A DNA stretch of 63,968 nucleotides from Rhodobacterales bacterium. GTDB lineage: Bacteria > Pseudomonadota > Alphaproteobacteria > Rhodobacterales > Rhodobacteraceae. The position numbers were made by a program, and so were the translations under genes. Shown piece by piece: positions 1 through 9,029 of the stretch. Each line of letters opens with the position of its first letter. Positions within the stretch are counted from its first letter, which is position 1. The notes under the pieces are model-generated. The model searched no databases and had not been told where the DNA came from. It was given only the letters and a program-made list of their open reading frames with translations. Location of the stretch: NCBI GenBank assembly GCA_017303485.1, contig JAFLCY010000006.1, forward strand, positions 1-63,968. The letters are read 5' to 3'.

Positions 1-3000
1 GATGTCGCGCCCCGTCCGCAGCCCGCCGTCGGTGCGCAGCGTCACCCGCTCACGCAGGTTGTTCATCGCCAGCACCTGATGCGCCTCGGTCAGGCCCATC
101 TCCCACGGCAGACCCGCGTATTTGATCGACGTCGCAGGCGAAGCCCCCGTCCCCCCATTGTGGCCCGAGATCAGGATCACATCCGCCTTGGCCTTCGCCA
201 CGCCCGCCGCAATCGTGCCCACGCCCGACGACGACACCAGCTTCACCGTCACCTTGGCGCGCGGGTTGATCTGCTTCAGGTCGTAGATCAGCTGCGCCAG
301 ATCCTCGATGGAGTAGATGTCATGGTGCGGCGGGGGCGAGATCAGCGTCACCCCCGGCGTCGAATGCCGCAGGCGAGCGATCAGCGCCGTGACCTTCATC
401 CCTGGCAACTGCCCGCCCTCACCGGGCTTCGCCCCCTGCGCGACCTTGATCTCCAGCTCCTCGCAGGCGTTCAGGTACTCCGCCGTCACGCCAAAGCGGC
501 CCGACGCCACCTGCTTGATCTTGGCCGAGGGGTTGTCCCCGTTCGGCTCCGGCGTGAAATGCGCCGGGTCCTCGCCGCCCTCACCGCTGTCGGACTTCGC
601 CCCGATCCGGTTCATCGCCACGTTCAGCGTCTTGTGCGCTTCCGGAGACAGCGCCCCCAGCGACATGCCCGGCGTCACGAACCGCTTCCTGATCGAGGTG
701 ATGCTTTCCACCTCCTCGATCGGCACCGGCTTGCCCAGCGCCTTGATATCCAGAAGGTCACGCAGATGGATCGGCGGGTTCGCCCGCATGGCGGCAGAAT
801 ACTGCTTCCACAGATCATAGCTTGCCCGGTCGCAGGCCGATTGCAGCATGTGCATGCTCGACGCTTCCCAGGCGTGCTTCTCGCCCGACCGCCGCGCCTT
901 GTAGAAGCCGCCAATCGGCAGCACATCGGTGCCGCCCAGCCATCCCTTGCGGTGGACCTCTTCCAGCTTCTGCTCCACGCCCGTCAGGCCGATCCCCGAG
1001 ATACGCGACTGCATGCCGGGGAAATACTCGGCCACCATGGCGCGGCTCAGCCCCACCGCCTCGAAGTTCAACCCGCCGCGATAGGAGGAGATCACCGAGA
1101 TCCCCATCTTCGACATGATCTTCAGAAGCCCCGAGTCGATGGCATCGCGATAGCGCCGCATCGCATCGGTCAGGCTGCCATCCAAGAGCCCCCGGTCGAT
1201 CCGGTCCGCGATGGAATCCTGCGCCAGATACGGGTTTACCGTCGTCGCCCCCGATCCGATCAGCACCGCAAAGTAATGCGGGTCGATACACTCCGCCGAC
1301 CGCACGTTGATCGAGCAGAACGTCCGCAACCCCTTGCGCGTCAGCCACGAATGCACCGCCGAAGTGGCAAGGATCATCGGCATCCCCACCTTGTCCGGCC
1401 CCTGATGTTCATCCGTCAGCACCAGCTGCCCGGCACCGGAACGGACGGCATCCTCCGCCTCGGCCCGGATCCGTTCCAGCCCGATGCGCAGATCGTCCAG
1501 CGACAGGCCGACCGGGAAGGTGCAGTCGATGAAGGCGACCTGATCGCCGAAGCGTTCGACCATCACCTCGAACTCACGGTTCGCGACGAAGGGGCTTTCC
1601 AGCACCAGAATCTCGGTCTGGGAGTTGTTCTCGTCCAGCACATTCCGCAGGTTGCCGAAGCGCGTCTTCAGCGACATCACCCGGCCTTCGCGCAAGCTGT
1701 CGATGGGCGGGTTCGTCACCTGGCTGAAGTTCTGCCGGAAGTAATGGCTGAGCGGCCGATAGACCGAGGACAACACCGCCGGCGGCGTGTCATCGCCCAT
1801 CGAGGCGACCATTTCCTTGCCGTCCTCGGCCATCGGGGCCAGGACCTGCTCCAGCTCTTCCAGCGTGAAACCCGCCGCGATCTGCCGCTTGCGCAGATCG
1901 CCCCCGGTAAAGGTCTGCGTCTCGGGGATGTCGCGCAACAGGCTGTTCAGGTCGACAACCTTCTCGATCCACTCGCCATAGGGTTGGGCGGCGGCGAGTT
2001 TGTTCTTCATCTCGACGTCGTGGTAAAGCTTGCCCTCGGCCATATCGACGGCAATCATCTGCCCCGGCCCCAGCGCGCCCTTCTCGCGGATCGTCGATTC
2101 ATCGACCGGCACCATGCCGGCCTCCGACCCCGCGATCAGCATCCCGTCGCCGGTCACCACATAGCGCATCGGGCGCAACCCGTTCCGGTCGAGGCCGCCG
2201 CAGACCCAGCGGCCATCGGTCATCGCCAGCGCCGCCGGGCCATCCCAGGGCTCGATGACCGAGTTGCAATAGGAATACATGTCCGCCCAGGCTTTCGGCA
2301 TGTTCACCGTCTGCTTCGACCAGGCCTCGGGCACCAGCATCGTCTTCGCCATCGGCGCCGAGCGGCCCGACCGCACCAGCACCTCGAACACCGCATCCAA
2401 GGCACCCGAGTCCGACGTCCCGCCCGGAATGATCGGCTTGATATCCTCCGCCGCCTCGCCAAAGTTGTTCGACGCCATGCGGATTTCATGGCTCTTCATC
2501 CAGTTGACGTTGCCCTTCAGCGTGTTGATCTCGCCGTTGTGGGCCAGCATGCGGAACGGCTGCGCCAGCCACCACTGCGGGAAGGTGTTCGTGCTGTAGC
2601 GCTGGTGGTAGATCGCAAAGGCGCTCTCGAACCGCTCATCCATCAGGTCGGGGTAGAAGGTCGCCACCTGCTCGGCCAGCATCATCCCCTTGTAGATGAC
2701 CGACCGGCAGGACAGGGAACAGAGATACATCCCCTGAATGCCCGCCGCCGTCGCCGCCTTCTCGATCCGGCGGCGGATGATGTACAGCTCGCGCTCGAAC
2801 TGTTCCTGGTCGATATCCTTCTCGCAGCGGATCAGGATCTGCTCGATCTCGGGCCGCGTCGCATTGGCCTTGTCGCCCAGCACCGAGACATCCACCGGCA
2901 CATGCCGCCAGCCATAGATGTAATGCCCCATCCGCAGGACTTCCGTCTCCACGATGGTCCGGCAACGCTCCTGCGCGCCAAAGTCCGTCCGCGGCAGGAA

Positions 3001-3330
3001 GACCTGCCCCACCGCGATCAGCTTCTTCGCGTCGGGTTCGTGCCCCGTCCGTCGCACCTGGTCGTAGAAGAACTTGACCGGGATCTGCACATGGATGCCC
3101 GCCCCGTCGCCGGTCTTGCCATCCGCATCCACCGCGCCGCGGTGCCAGACCGCCTTCAGCGCGTTGATGCCGTTCTCCACCACCTTGCGCGAGGGCTTAC
3201 CACTGATGGAAACCACCAGCCCCACGCCGCAGGACGAATGCTCGTCCTCGGTCTTGTAAAGCCCGTTCGCATCCAGCCAGGCGCGCTTGTCCTCTTCGGC
3301 CTTCACCCAGGCGGCATCGTATTTCGTCAT
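1..3330 (-). CDS. gltB: Glutamate synthase (NADPH) large subunit, partial (C-terminus beyond window start)
   Basis: This is the large subunit of NADPH-dependent GOGAT, which moves the amide nitrogen of glutamine onto 2-oxoglutarate in the cytoplasm. About 1110 residues are visible of a family length near 1500. The N-terminus has a short propeptide followed by SSCGVGLV, where Cys34 is the expected catalytic N-terminal cysteine of the class II glutamine amidotransferase domain. Central and FMN-binding regions follow, with PPPHHDIYSIEDL and SGHNGGTGASP visible near the left edge. The 3Fe-4S cysteines lie further on and fall outside the window. The ATG at 3328-3330 is preceded by an AAGGGG-like ribosome binding site. 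It sits 10 bases after the GFA gene, so it is probably the last gene of a gltD-hyp-hyp-GFA-gltB transcript. Confidence 0.97.
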   Translation of the reverse strand, partial: MTKYDAAWVKAEEDKRAWLDANGLYKTEDEHSSCGVGLVVSISGKPSRKVVENGINALKAVWHRGAVDADGKTGDGAGIHVQIPVKFFYDQVRRTGHEPDAKKLIAVGQVFLPRTDFGAQERCRTIVETEVLRMGHYIYGWRHVPVDVSVLGDKANATRPEIEQILIRCEKDIDQEQFERELYIIRRRIEKAATAAGIQGMYLCSLSCRSVIYKGMMLAEQVATFYPDLMDERFESAFAIYHQRYSTNTFPQWWLAQPFRMLAHNGEINTLKGNVNWMKSHEIRMASNNFGEAAEDIKPIIPGGTSDSGALDAVFEVLVRSGRSAPMAKTMLVPEAWSKQTVNMPKAWADMYSYCNSVIEPWDGPAALAMTDGRWVCGGLDRNGLRPMRYVVTGDGMLIAGSEAGMVPVDESTIREKGALGPGQMIAVDMAEGKLYHDVEMKNKLAAAQPYGEWIEKVVDLNSLLRDIPETQTFTGGDLRKRQIAAGFTLEELEQVLAPMAEDGKEMVASMGDDTPPAVLSSVYRPLSHYFRQNFSQVTNPPIDSLREGRVMSLKTRFGNLRNVLDENNSQTEILVLESPFVANREFEVMVERFGDQVAFIDCTFPVGLSLDDLRIGLERIRAEAEDAVRSGAGQLVLTDEHQGPDKVGMPMILATSAVHSWLTRKGLRTFCSINVRSAECIDPHYFAVLIGSGATTVNPYLAQDSIADRIDRGLLDGSLTDAMRRYRDAIDSGLLKIMSKMGISVISSYRGGLNFEAVGLSRAMVAEYFPGMQSRISGIGLTGVEQKLEEVHRKGWLGGTDVLPIGGFYKARRSGEKHAWEASSMHMLQSACDRASYDLWKQYSAAMRANPPIHLRDLLDIKALGKPVPIEEVESITSIRKRFVTPGMSLGALSPEAHKTLNVAMNRIGAKSDSGEGGEDPAHFTPEPNGDNPSAKIKQVASGRFGVTAEYLNACEELEIKVAQGAKPGEGGQLPGMKVTALIARLRHSTPGVTLISPPPHHDIYSIEDLAQLIYDLKQINPRAKVTVKLVSSSGVGTIAAGVAKAKADVILISGHNGGTGASPATSIKYAGLPWEMGLTEAHQVLAMNNLRERVTLRTDGGLRTGRDI

Positions 3331-3340
3331 GGCTTGCCCC

Positions 3341-3784
3341 TTATTCACTGGCCAGCAGCGGGAATTTCTCCACACACTGCGCGCGCGTCAAAACTTGCCG
3401 ACCGGTCCCCGCGAAAGCATAGCTGTCGGGCTTATGGTCGATGTAGATCTCGTTGGTCATGGTCAGACCGTTGGCGTCGTCAAAGGAACCGACCGGCAGT
3501 TCCAGGTTGCCCGCATAGGGCCCCGCCACCGTCACCCGGAACCACACGGGCGAGCCGCAGTCCGCACACCACGCCCGCTCACCCCAGCCGGAGGACTGAC
3601 GCCTGGCGATATGCCCCGCCCCGACCCATTCGACATTCCCCTCGGGCACCGTGATCCCCAGCAAAGCCGAGCCGGTCCACTTCCGGCACATCGGACAGTG
3701 ACAGGCGCCGAAATTCGTGCCCGTCAGCCGCGCCTTGAAGCGCACCGCGCCGCAAAGACAGCCGCCCTCGCGCTCAAGGCTCAT
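3341..3784 (-). CDS. GFA/CENP-V domain zinc protein
   Basis: The 147-residue protein has the three cysteine clusters of the GFA (glutathione-dependent formaldehyde-activating enzyme-like) fold: CLCGAVRF near residue 9, CHCPMCRKWTG near residue 28 and CADCGSPVW near residue 73. These bind zinc in characterised members. The length is normal for a stand-alone GFA domain. Most relatives have no proven activity, so formaldehyde-glutathione chemistry should not be assumed. Its start overlaps the end of the upstream periplasmic gene by 11 bases and it ends 10 bases before gltB, so it is translated as part of the glt operon. It may serve a sulfur or metal role there, but nothing in the sequence shows this. 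Confidence 0.9.
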   Translation of the reverse strand: MSLEREGGCLCGAVRFKARLTGTNFGACHCPMCRKWTGSALLGITVPEGNVEWVGAGHIARRQSSGWGERAWCADCGSPVWFRVTVAGPYAGNLELPVGSFDDANGLTMTNEIYIDHKPDSYAFAGTGRQVLTRAQCVEKFPLLASE

Positions 3785-4475
3785 AGCGGGCTCTCCACAG
3801 TGACTGAGGCAGGTCCGCCTCCGCCGTCAGCGCATCGCAATCGAAGATCGGCTGCGTCGACAGGAACCCATCCTCGCCCGGCATGATGAACTGCATCGGG
3901 CTGCCGTCGATCGGCAGCCACTGGCCATCGCCCAGATCGGTCTCGCCCGGCCCGGCAAAGAACAGCCGCCAGTCGGGATTCACATATTCATTGCCCTTCG
4001 ACCGGCGCAGGACCGTGCCCGAACGATCATATTCGGTGAAATCCACCTCGGTCTGTTGCAGCGTGATCCCGTCGATGACAAAGCTCTGCCCCGTCAGCCG
4101 GTCATAGCCCTCTGCCCGGCTGCCGGTGCCATCGGCCTTCGACAGGCTGAAGCTCCAGGTGTCCATGCCCTCGGCGATGAGTTCGCTGAAACTGGCCGGA
4201 TCGGCGGGCGAAGGGTCCAGGTCCTGCCGGATCGGGTCATAGCTTTCCAGCCACTGCCCCTCGCTGTCGATCTTGGAGTAGAAGAACGGCCCCTCCTGAT
4301 CGAGGTCCACCCGCCACTGGTCGCCCGGCCGGTCGGCCTCGCAGCGGTAGTAGTGCGAGACGCGGCAGCCCTTGGACTGCACGGTCAGGAAGACGTCGCA
4401 GCCCACAGGGGCCTCCCAGGTGCCGGCGAAGGCGGGGAAGGGGAGGAGGGAAAGGATCAGGACGAGACGGTTCAT
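3774..4475 (-). CDS. Periplasmic Cys-containing protein of unknown function (paralogue A)
   Basis: The 233-residue protein begins with a signal peptide (MNRLVLILSLLPFPAFAG) and is predicted to be periplasmic. I do not recognise a named family. It keeps a cysteine pattern CDVFLTVQSKGCRVSHYYRC near the mature N-terminus and a C-terminal GFLSTQP...C motif. The next gene upstream repeats the same layout (C..TVQ..C.V...RC and GFGSTKP..C), so the two are probably diverged tandem duplicates. The ATG at 4475 is preferred over an upstream TTG at 4481 because AGGAAAC lies 6 bases before it. The gene sits between gltD and gltB in the same direction and overlaps the GFA gene by 11 bases. Confidence 0.8.
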   Translation of the reverse strand: MNRLVLILSLLPFPAFAGTWEAPVGCDVFLTVQSKGCRVSHYYRCEADRPGDQWRVDLDQEGPFFYSKIDSEGQWLESYDPIRQDLDPSPADPASFSELIAEGMDTWSFSLSKADGTGSRAEGYDRLTGQSFVIDGITLQQTEVDFTEYDRSGTVLRRSKGNEYVNPDWRLFFAGPGETDLGDGQWLPIDGSPMQFIMPGEDGFLSTQPIFDCDALTAEADLPQSLWRARYEP

Positions 4476-4504
4476 ACGCAAGTTTCCTGCTTCGCAGCCT
4501 AAGG

Positions 4505-5158
4505 TTAGTTGCAGCCATGTCTGGGCTTGGTCGAGCCAAACCCTTTCTGCCCTTCAAGAGCGACGGATTTTAGCTTGATGCTTCGGGCTGGACCGCCTTG
4601 GCCATCCGAAACGTCAACCTCAAGGATCATGAGATCCAGCCGGTCACTGAACAGAACACTGCCCGAGGTATGCAACTTGCTTCCCGACTCGGGGAAATCC
4701 AGATCGCTCGCGTAGGTCAAGCGATCAAAGCTCTCTCCGGCAAGCTCTCGTGTTTCGCCCTTGTAAGTGTATTCCGTAACCATGGTTGCTGACTGACTTG
4801 AGCCATTGCTTTCAAGGGTGGCGCGTTCTGTGGAACGGGAGGAGCCAGTCTTTACTGCTACCCGCGGATGGTCGCCCTTGCTGTGCGACCTGATGTGCGC
4901 GCCACCGGGCATCACAATCTCGATGGCACCATGATCCGCGTCCAGCGAGTGTACCTCCAGCGCGCCGTTCCCGTGCGAGATTTCCTGCCAGAAGGCGACT
5001 TGGCCAGCGCCGCTGCAGCGGAAGTGGTTCGTCACTGCGCAATGATCGTCCTGCACTGTCGCGACCAGCACGCAGGATTCAGGCCGTTGAAGGAATTCCT
5101 CGGCCGCCACTTGCGTGGTCGGGCCCATCAGACAGGCAAGGATCACAAACTTCCGCAT
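4505..5158 (-). CDS. Periplasmic Cys-containing protein of unknown function (paralogue B)
   Basis: The 217-residue protein has an N-terminal signal peptide (MRKFVILACLMGPTTQVAA) followed by a cysteine cluster, C-x5-TVQDDHCAV...FRC, and it ends with GFGSTKPRHGCN. It shares this architecture and cysteine spacing with the downstream gene ending at 3774, which is why I call the two paralogues. The four shared cysteines could form two disulfides. Its codon use looks a little less GC-biased than that of the neighbouring gltD. It lies 102 bases downstream of gltD and 29 bases upstream of paralogue A. No enzymatic motif is visible and the function is unknown. Confidence 0.75.
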   Translation of the reverse strand: MRKFVILACLMGPTTQVAAEEFLQRPESCVLVATVQDDHCAVTNHFRCSGAGQVAFWQEISHGNGALEVHSLDADHGAIEIVMPGGAHIRSHSKGDHPRVAVKTGSSRSTERATLESNGSSQSATMVTEYTYKGETRELAGESFDRLTYASDLDFPESGSKLHTSGSVLFSDRLDLMILEVDVSDGQGGPARSIKLKSVALEGQKGFGSTKPRHGCN

Positions 5159-5260
5159 CGCCGTTTCACCTTGATCAGGTCACACATCCTGACGTTTAAT
5201 TTTCCCTTCGGCATAAGCGCGTATGCATGGAAGTCATACGCGATACATACCGAAAGCAGA

Positions 5261-6697
5261 CTACTCTGCCGCCACCGCTTCGGGCTGGTTCAGATACCCC
5301 AGGATCGCCTCAGCCGCCTCGCGGCCGTCGCGGATTGCCCAGACCACCAGCGATGCACCGCGCACGATATCGCCTGCTGCATAGACGCCCGGCAGGCTGG
5401 TCTCATGGGTGCGGAAATCGGCCTTGATCGTGCCCCAGCGGGTCACCTTCAGCTCCGGCACGCCCCAGAGGGTCGGCAGCGCCTCGGGCTCGAAGCCCAG
5501 TGCCTGCACCACCAGATCGGCGGGCTCGACGTAGTCGGCGCCTTCGATCACTTCCGGCGATTGGCGGCCCGAGGCGTCCGGCGCGCCAAGGCGCATCTTC
5601 TGCACCATCACGCCTTCGACCTCCACCCCGCCAGTGAAACCCTTCGGCGCGGAAAGCCACACGAATTCAACGCCTTCCTCTTCCGCGTTCGCCACCTCGC
5701 GCTGCGAGCCCGGCATGTTCGCCCGGTCGCGGCGGTAAAGACACTTGACCGACAAAGCTCCCTGCCGGATCGCCGTCCGCACGCAGTCCATCGCGGTATC
5801 GCCGCCGCCGATCACCACCACCCGCTTGCCCGAGGCATTCAGCTCGCCCGAGTCGTACTCGGCCACCTCGTCGCCAAAGCCCTTGCGGTTCGACGCGGTC
5901 AGGTAGTCCAGCGCCTTCACGATCCCCTTCGCGCCCACGCCCGGGGCCTCGATCTCGCGCGTCTTGTAGACGCCGGTCGCAATCACGACCGCGTCATGCT
6001 GGCCGCGGATCGCGTCGAAGGTGATGTCCTCACCGACGGCGCAGTTCAGGACGAAATTCACCCCGCCCTCGGCAAGCTGGGCGTTGCGGCGTTCCACCAC
6101 GTCCTTCTCCAGCTTGAAGCCGGGAATGCCATAGGTCAGCAGCCCCCCCGCGCGGTCATAGCGGTCATAGACCGTAACCTGCACGCCCTGCCGCCGCAGC
6201 ACATCCGCCGCCGCAAGGCCGCCCGGCCCCGCGCCGATGATGCCCACGCTTTCGGTCCGCTCGGCATGGGGGCGGATCGGCTTGACCCAGCCTTCCTCCC
6301 AGGCGGTGTCGGTGATGTATTTCTCGACCGAGCCGATGGTGACGGTGCCGTGCCCCGACTGCTCGATCACGCAGTTGCCTTCGCACAGCCGGTCCTGCGG
6401 GCAGATGCGACCGCAGATCTCCGGGAAGGTGTTGGTGGCTTGGGCAATCTCGTAGGCTTCCTGCAACCGCCCTTCGGCGGTCAGCTTCAGCCAGTCGGGG
6501 ATGTTGTTGTGCAAGGGGCAATGCGACTGGCAGTAGGGCACGCCGCACTGGCTGCACCGGCTCGCCTGCTCGGCGGCCTTGCGGTCGGCGAACTCGCGGT
6601 AAATCTCGTTGAAATCCTGCGCGCGCGAAGATGCGTCCCGCTTCTCGGGCATCTCTTTCCCGACGGTGACGAATTTCAGCATCTTCTGCGTGGCCAT
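5261..6697 (-). CDS. gltD: Glutamate synthase (NADPH) small subunit
   Basis: The 478-residue protein is the NADPH-oxidising beta subunit that feeds electrons to GltB. The N-terminal region carries two cysteine clusters typical of the 4Fe-4S sites (CSQCGVPYCQSHCPLHN near residue 45 and CGRICPQDRLCEGNC near residue 100). FAD is bound by GIIGAGPGGLAA and NADPH by VVVIGGGDTAMDC. The length matches the family. A longer frame opens at 6745, but the ATG at 6697 (MATQKMLKF) is chosen because AAGGGA lies about 8 bases upstream. It heads a minus-strand run that continues through two periplasmic genes and a GFA gene to gltB, so the two GOGAT subunits are separated by about 1.9 kb. Confidence 0.97.
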   Translation of the reverse strand: MATQKMLKFVTVGKEMPEKRDASSRAQDFNEIYREFADRKAAEQASRCSQCGVPYCQSHCPLHNNIPDWLKLTAEGRLQEAYEIAQATNTFPEICGRICPQDRLCEGNCVIEQSGHGTVTIGSVEKYITDTAWEEGWVKPIRPHAERTESVGIIGAGPGGLAAADVLRRQGVQVTVYDRYDRAGGLLTYGIPGFKLEKDVVERRNAQLAEGGVNFVLNCAVGEDITFDAIRGQHDAVVIATGVYKTREIEAPGVGAKGIVKALDYLTASNRKGFGDEVAEYDSGELNASGKRVVVIGGGDTAMDCVRTAIRQGALSVKCLYRRDRANMPGSQREVANAEEEGVEFVWLSAPKGFTGGVEVEGVMVQKMRLGAPDASGRQSPEVIEGADYVEPADLVVQALGFEPEALPTLWGVPELKVTRWGTIKADFRTHETSLPGVYAAGDIVRGASLVVWAIRDGREAAEAILGYLNQPEAVAAE

Positions 6698-6759
6698 GGG
6701 CTGCGTCCCTTGCAAGGTCTTCCGGGAGCGATTTGGTACAGGCAATGCCGGGACAATAA

Positions 6760-6774
6760 AAGTCAGTATGACTT
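6760..6774. promoter_or_regulatory. Perfect inverted repeat upstream of gltD (candidate operator)
   Basis: AAGTCA-GTA-TGACTT is a perfect 6-base inverted repeat located 63-77 bases before the gltD start. Read on the minus strand it falls between a weak -35-like TTAGGT and a -10-like TATTGT with 16 bases between them. This makes it a plausible repressor or activator site for gltD, though neither hexamer is a strong match. The regulator is unknown. Confidence 0.3.
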
Positions 6775-6793
6775 ACCTAATAGCAGCTTTTTT

Positions 6794-6828
6794 GACAGAT
6801 GAGACAGGAAAGCTGTCGTTTATCTGTC
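6794..6828. other. Compound inverted repeat between uppP and gltD
   Basis: GACAGAT...GACAG-gaaag-CTGTC...ATCTGTC forms a two-part stem (7 + 5 base pairs, small internal loop). It lies just downstream of the uppP stop and about 100 bases before the gltD start, in a notably AT-rich patch. No T-run follows the stem on the minus strand, so it is not a standard intrinsic terminator for uppP. It may be an operator or an mRNA 3' hairpin. Confidence 0.35.
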
Positions 6829-6858
6829 GAAATAGGTCAGTATAGGTTCCGAACCAGA

Positions 6859-7659
6859 CTAATACCCCAACGAAAGCGCCCCCAGCGCCGCCGAACCGAC
6901 GATGATTCGCCACCAGCCGAACAGGGCATAGCCGTTGCGCGAGATGAAATTCAGCACCCAGCGCACCACCAAAAGTGCAGTGACAAAGGCCACGGCAAAG
7001 CCCGTCGCAATCTCCCAGATCGCGCCGAAATCCAGCACATCTCGGCTCTTGAACAGGTCATAAGCCACCGCCGCGCCCATGGTGGGCAGGGACAGCAGGA
7101 AGGAAAACTCCGCCGCCGCGCGCTTTTCCACACCCAGCAGAAGCGCCCCCACGATGGTCGCCCCCGAGCGGCTGACCCCCGGCACCATGGCAAGGCACTG
7201 GCAGAACCCGATGGCGAGCGATTTGCCAAAGGGCAGGGCCAGCGCGTCGTGATACCGGGGTTCCGGGGCGATGCGGTCGATGACCAGCAGCACCAGCCCC
7301 CCCAGAACCAGCATCGTGGCGATCAGGAACGGGCTTTCGAACAGCACCGTCTTGATGAAATCATGTGCCAGAAACCCCACGATAACGGCGGGAAGGAAGG
7401 CCAGGAAGACCGACATGATCGACCGCCGCGCGGCATCCTCGGTCCTTGCCCGCAGGAACAGCCGGACCACCAGCGCCGCGTAGACCGAACTCAGCGCCAG
7501 GATCGCCCCCAGCTGGATGACGACCTCGAAGGTCTTGCCCTTCGATTCAAAGCCGAGGAAATGCCCCGCAAGCAGCAGATGCCCGGTCGAGGACACCGGC
7601 AGGAATTCCGTCAACCCCTCAAGAAGCCCCAGAAAGGCCGCCGTGAGCGTCTGGTCCAC
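6859..7659 (-). CDS. uppP: Undecaprenyl-diphosphatase
   Basis: This 266-residue integral membrane protein dephosphorylates undecaprenyl diphosphate so the carrier lipid can be reused in peptidoglycan and polysaccharide synthesis. The family signatures [13 protein letters not shown] near residue 16 and [10 protein letters not shown] in the middle are present and intact. Many hydrophobic segments are visible and the length is normal. The start is a GTG at 7659, with AAGAAGG inside the end of the upstream gene as ribosome binding site. Only one base separates it from the NDUFA9-like gene, so the two are cotranscribed, an arrangement often seen in Rhodobacteraceae. The protein is also known as BacA; overproduction of family members gives bacitracin resistance. 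Confidence 0.96.
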   Translation of the reverse strand: MDQTLTAAFLGLLEGLTEFLPVSSTGHLLLAGHFLGFESKGKTFEVVIQLGAILALSSVYAALVVRLFLRARTEDAARRSIMSVFLAFLPAVIVGFLAHDFIKTVLFESPFLIATMLVLGGLVLLVIDRIAPEPRYHDALALPFGKSLAIGFCQCLAMVPGVSRSGATIVGALLLGVEKRAAAEFSFLLSLPTMGAAVAYDLFKSRDVLDFGAIWEIATGFAVAFVTALLVVRWVLNFISRNGYALFGWWRIIVGSAALGALSLGY

Positions 7660-7660
7660 G

Positions 7661-8647
7661 TCAGGCCTTCTTCAGGTTCTTCGCCGAATCCTTGATCGCC
7701 GCATATTGGCCCGATGGACGATAGCGCCACAGATATTCGGGCAGAACCGCCTCCATCGCCGTGGGGGTGATGCCCAGATCAGCAAAACCCCGCGCCCCGG
7801 TCGCCACCACATTGTCATGCGCAAGGCTGCGCACCTGATCGCGTGTGAGAATCTTGTTCTCGATCAGGCCCAGCGTGACGGCTTCGATCATGTCGAAGCC
7901 GAAGCCGACGATCCGCGCGAAGAAGAACGGCAGGTTGATCACCGCGCGGCGGCGCTGGATGACCTTGAGCATCCGGTCCATCAGCCCGCGCAGGCTGTCG
8001 CTCTCCGGGCCGCCAAGCTCATAGACGCCCGGCGCGGCCTCGCCAGTCACGCCCTTCACTGCTGCCCGCGCCACGTCGTCGACATGCACCGGCTGGAACT
8101 TCGTGTTCGCCCCGACGATCGGCAGGATCGGACCCATCCGGGTCATTGCGGCAAAACGGTTGAAGAAATGGTCCTCGGTCCCGAAAATGACCGAGGGCCG
8201 CAGGATGACCACACCTGGGAAAGCAGCCAGCACGGCCGCCTCGCCTTCACCCTTGGTGCGGGAATAGTCGCTGTCCGAGGCCGGGTCCGCGCCGATCGAC
8301 GAGATCTGCACCAGCTGGGCCACGCCTTCGGCCGCGGCGATGCGTGCCACCCGGGCAGCGCCCTCGACCTGTACGGCGTCGAAGTTGTTCTTGCCCATCT
8401 TGCGGAAGGTGCCGACGCAGTTGACCACCGCATCCGCCCCCCGGATCACCGCCCGGACCGAGGCATCGTCGCGAATGTTGCAGGCCACCGGTTCGACCTG
8501 TCCCGGCACACCATAGGGCCGCACGAACAGCGCCTCGTTCGGACGCCGACAGGCAACCCGCACCCGCCAGCCGTCTTTCGCCAGCCGCCGGGCGATGTAG
8601 CGGCCGACAAAGCCCGAACCGCCGATGATTGTGACCAGCCTGCTCAT
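7661..8647 (-). CDS. Complex I NDUFA9-like NAD(P)-binding subunit family protein
   Basis: The 328-residue protein belongs to the atypical short-chain dehydrogenase group that includes the mitochondrial complex I accessory subunit NDUFA9. The N-terminal nucleotide-binding motif is [15 protein letters not shown], followed by VNCVGTF and a central ILRPSVIFG. The classical Tyr-x3-Lys site appears only as YSRTKGEGE, so a structural or NADPH-holding role is likely. Alphaproteobacterial homologues are found with respiratory complex I, and nuo genes are absent from this window. It is the first gene of a pair with uppP. The 154 bases upstream hold no other gene before the tRNA-Leu. Confidence 0.92.
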   Translation of the reverse strand: MSRLVTIIGGSGFVGRYIARRLAKDGWRVRVACRRPNEALFVRPYGVPGQVEPVACNIRDDASVRAVIRGADAVVNCVGTFRKMGKNNFDAVQVEGAARVARIAAAEGVAQLVQISSIGADPASDSDYSRTKGEGEAAVLAAFPGVVILRPSVIFGTEDHFFNRFAAMTRMGPILPIVGANTKFQPVHVDDVARAAVKGVTGEAAPGVYELGGPESDSLRGLMDRMLKVIQRRRAVINLPFFFARIVGFGFDMIEAVTLGLIENKILTRDQVRSLAHDNVVATGARGFADLGITPTAMEAVLPEYLWRYRPSGQYAAIKDSAKNLKKA

Positions 8648-8762
8648 GCGCGCACTCCTTCACGGGCGCCCGTCAGGGCACCGGAAACTGGCCCGATGAA
8701 TAGCTGCGCAGCCCAGTCCGGGCAAGGCCAAAGCACTGCCAAGAAAATTGCATCGGGGGCCG

Positions 8763-8791
8763 TTGACTCTGCCATGGGGCGCCGTTACATC
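8763..8791 (+). promoter_or_regulatory. Promoter of tRNA-Leu(CAG)
   Basis: A -35 hexamer TTGACT (8763-8768) and a -10 hexamer TACATC (8786-8791) are separated by exactly 17 bases. The -10 ends 10 bases before the first base of the mature tRNA, which fits a short 5' leader removed by RNase P. This is one of the clearest sigma-70-type promoters in the window. Confidence 0.75.
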
Positions 8792-8801
8792 GCCCATCAG
8801 T

Positions 8802-8886
8802 GCCCAGATGGCGGAATTGGTAGACGCACTGGTTTCAGGTACCAGCGCTGCAAGGCGTGGAGGTTCGAGTCCTCTTCTGGGCACCA
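8802..8886 (+). tRNA. tRNA-Leu, anticodon CAG
   Basis: The 85-base gene folds as a class II tRNA. The acceptor arm GCCCAGA pairs with TCTGGGC; the D-arm contains the AATTGGTAGACGC segment typical of tRNA-Leu. The anticodon stem CTGGT/ACCAG encloses the loop TTCAGGT, giving anticodon CAG at 8836-8838. A long variable arm and the T-loop TTCGAGT follow, and the 3' CCA is encoded. It reads CUG, a major leucine codon in GC-rich genomes. A consensus-like promoter lies just upstream and a terminator begins 8 bases downstream. Confidence 0.97.
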
Positions 8887-8893
8887 TTCCTCA

Positions 8894-8929
8894 AAAAAGC
8901 CCGCAACCTTAACCGGTTGCGGGCTTTTT
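8894..8929. terminator. Bidirectional intrinsic terminator between tRNA-Leu and trcR
   Basis: A perfect 10-base-pair stem, GCCCGCAACC/GGTTGCGGGC with a 6-base loop, is flanked by an A-run on the left and a T-run on the right. It can end the tRNA transcript on the plus strand and the trcR transcript on the minus strand. Confidence 0.88.
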
Positions 8930-9029
8930 GATTTGCCGCATCGCCAGGGTTCACATCCCGTTCCGGGCAATGGAAAACCCGGCCGCAGGGTGCGACCGGG
9001 TTCTGAACTCCTGTACCGCCAATGGCAGG

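Noticed and set aside
79..3654. 1191-residue plus-strand open frame
   Set aside because: It is the antisense of gltB. Its product is Arg/His/Pro-rich with no domain, while the minus strand gives clear glutamate synthase.
4868..6802. 644-residue plus-strand open frame
   Set aside because: Antisense of gltD and paralogue B; low-complexity composition.
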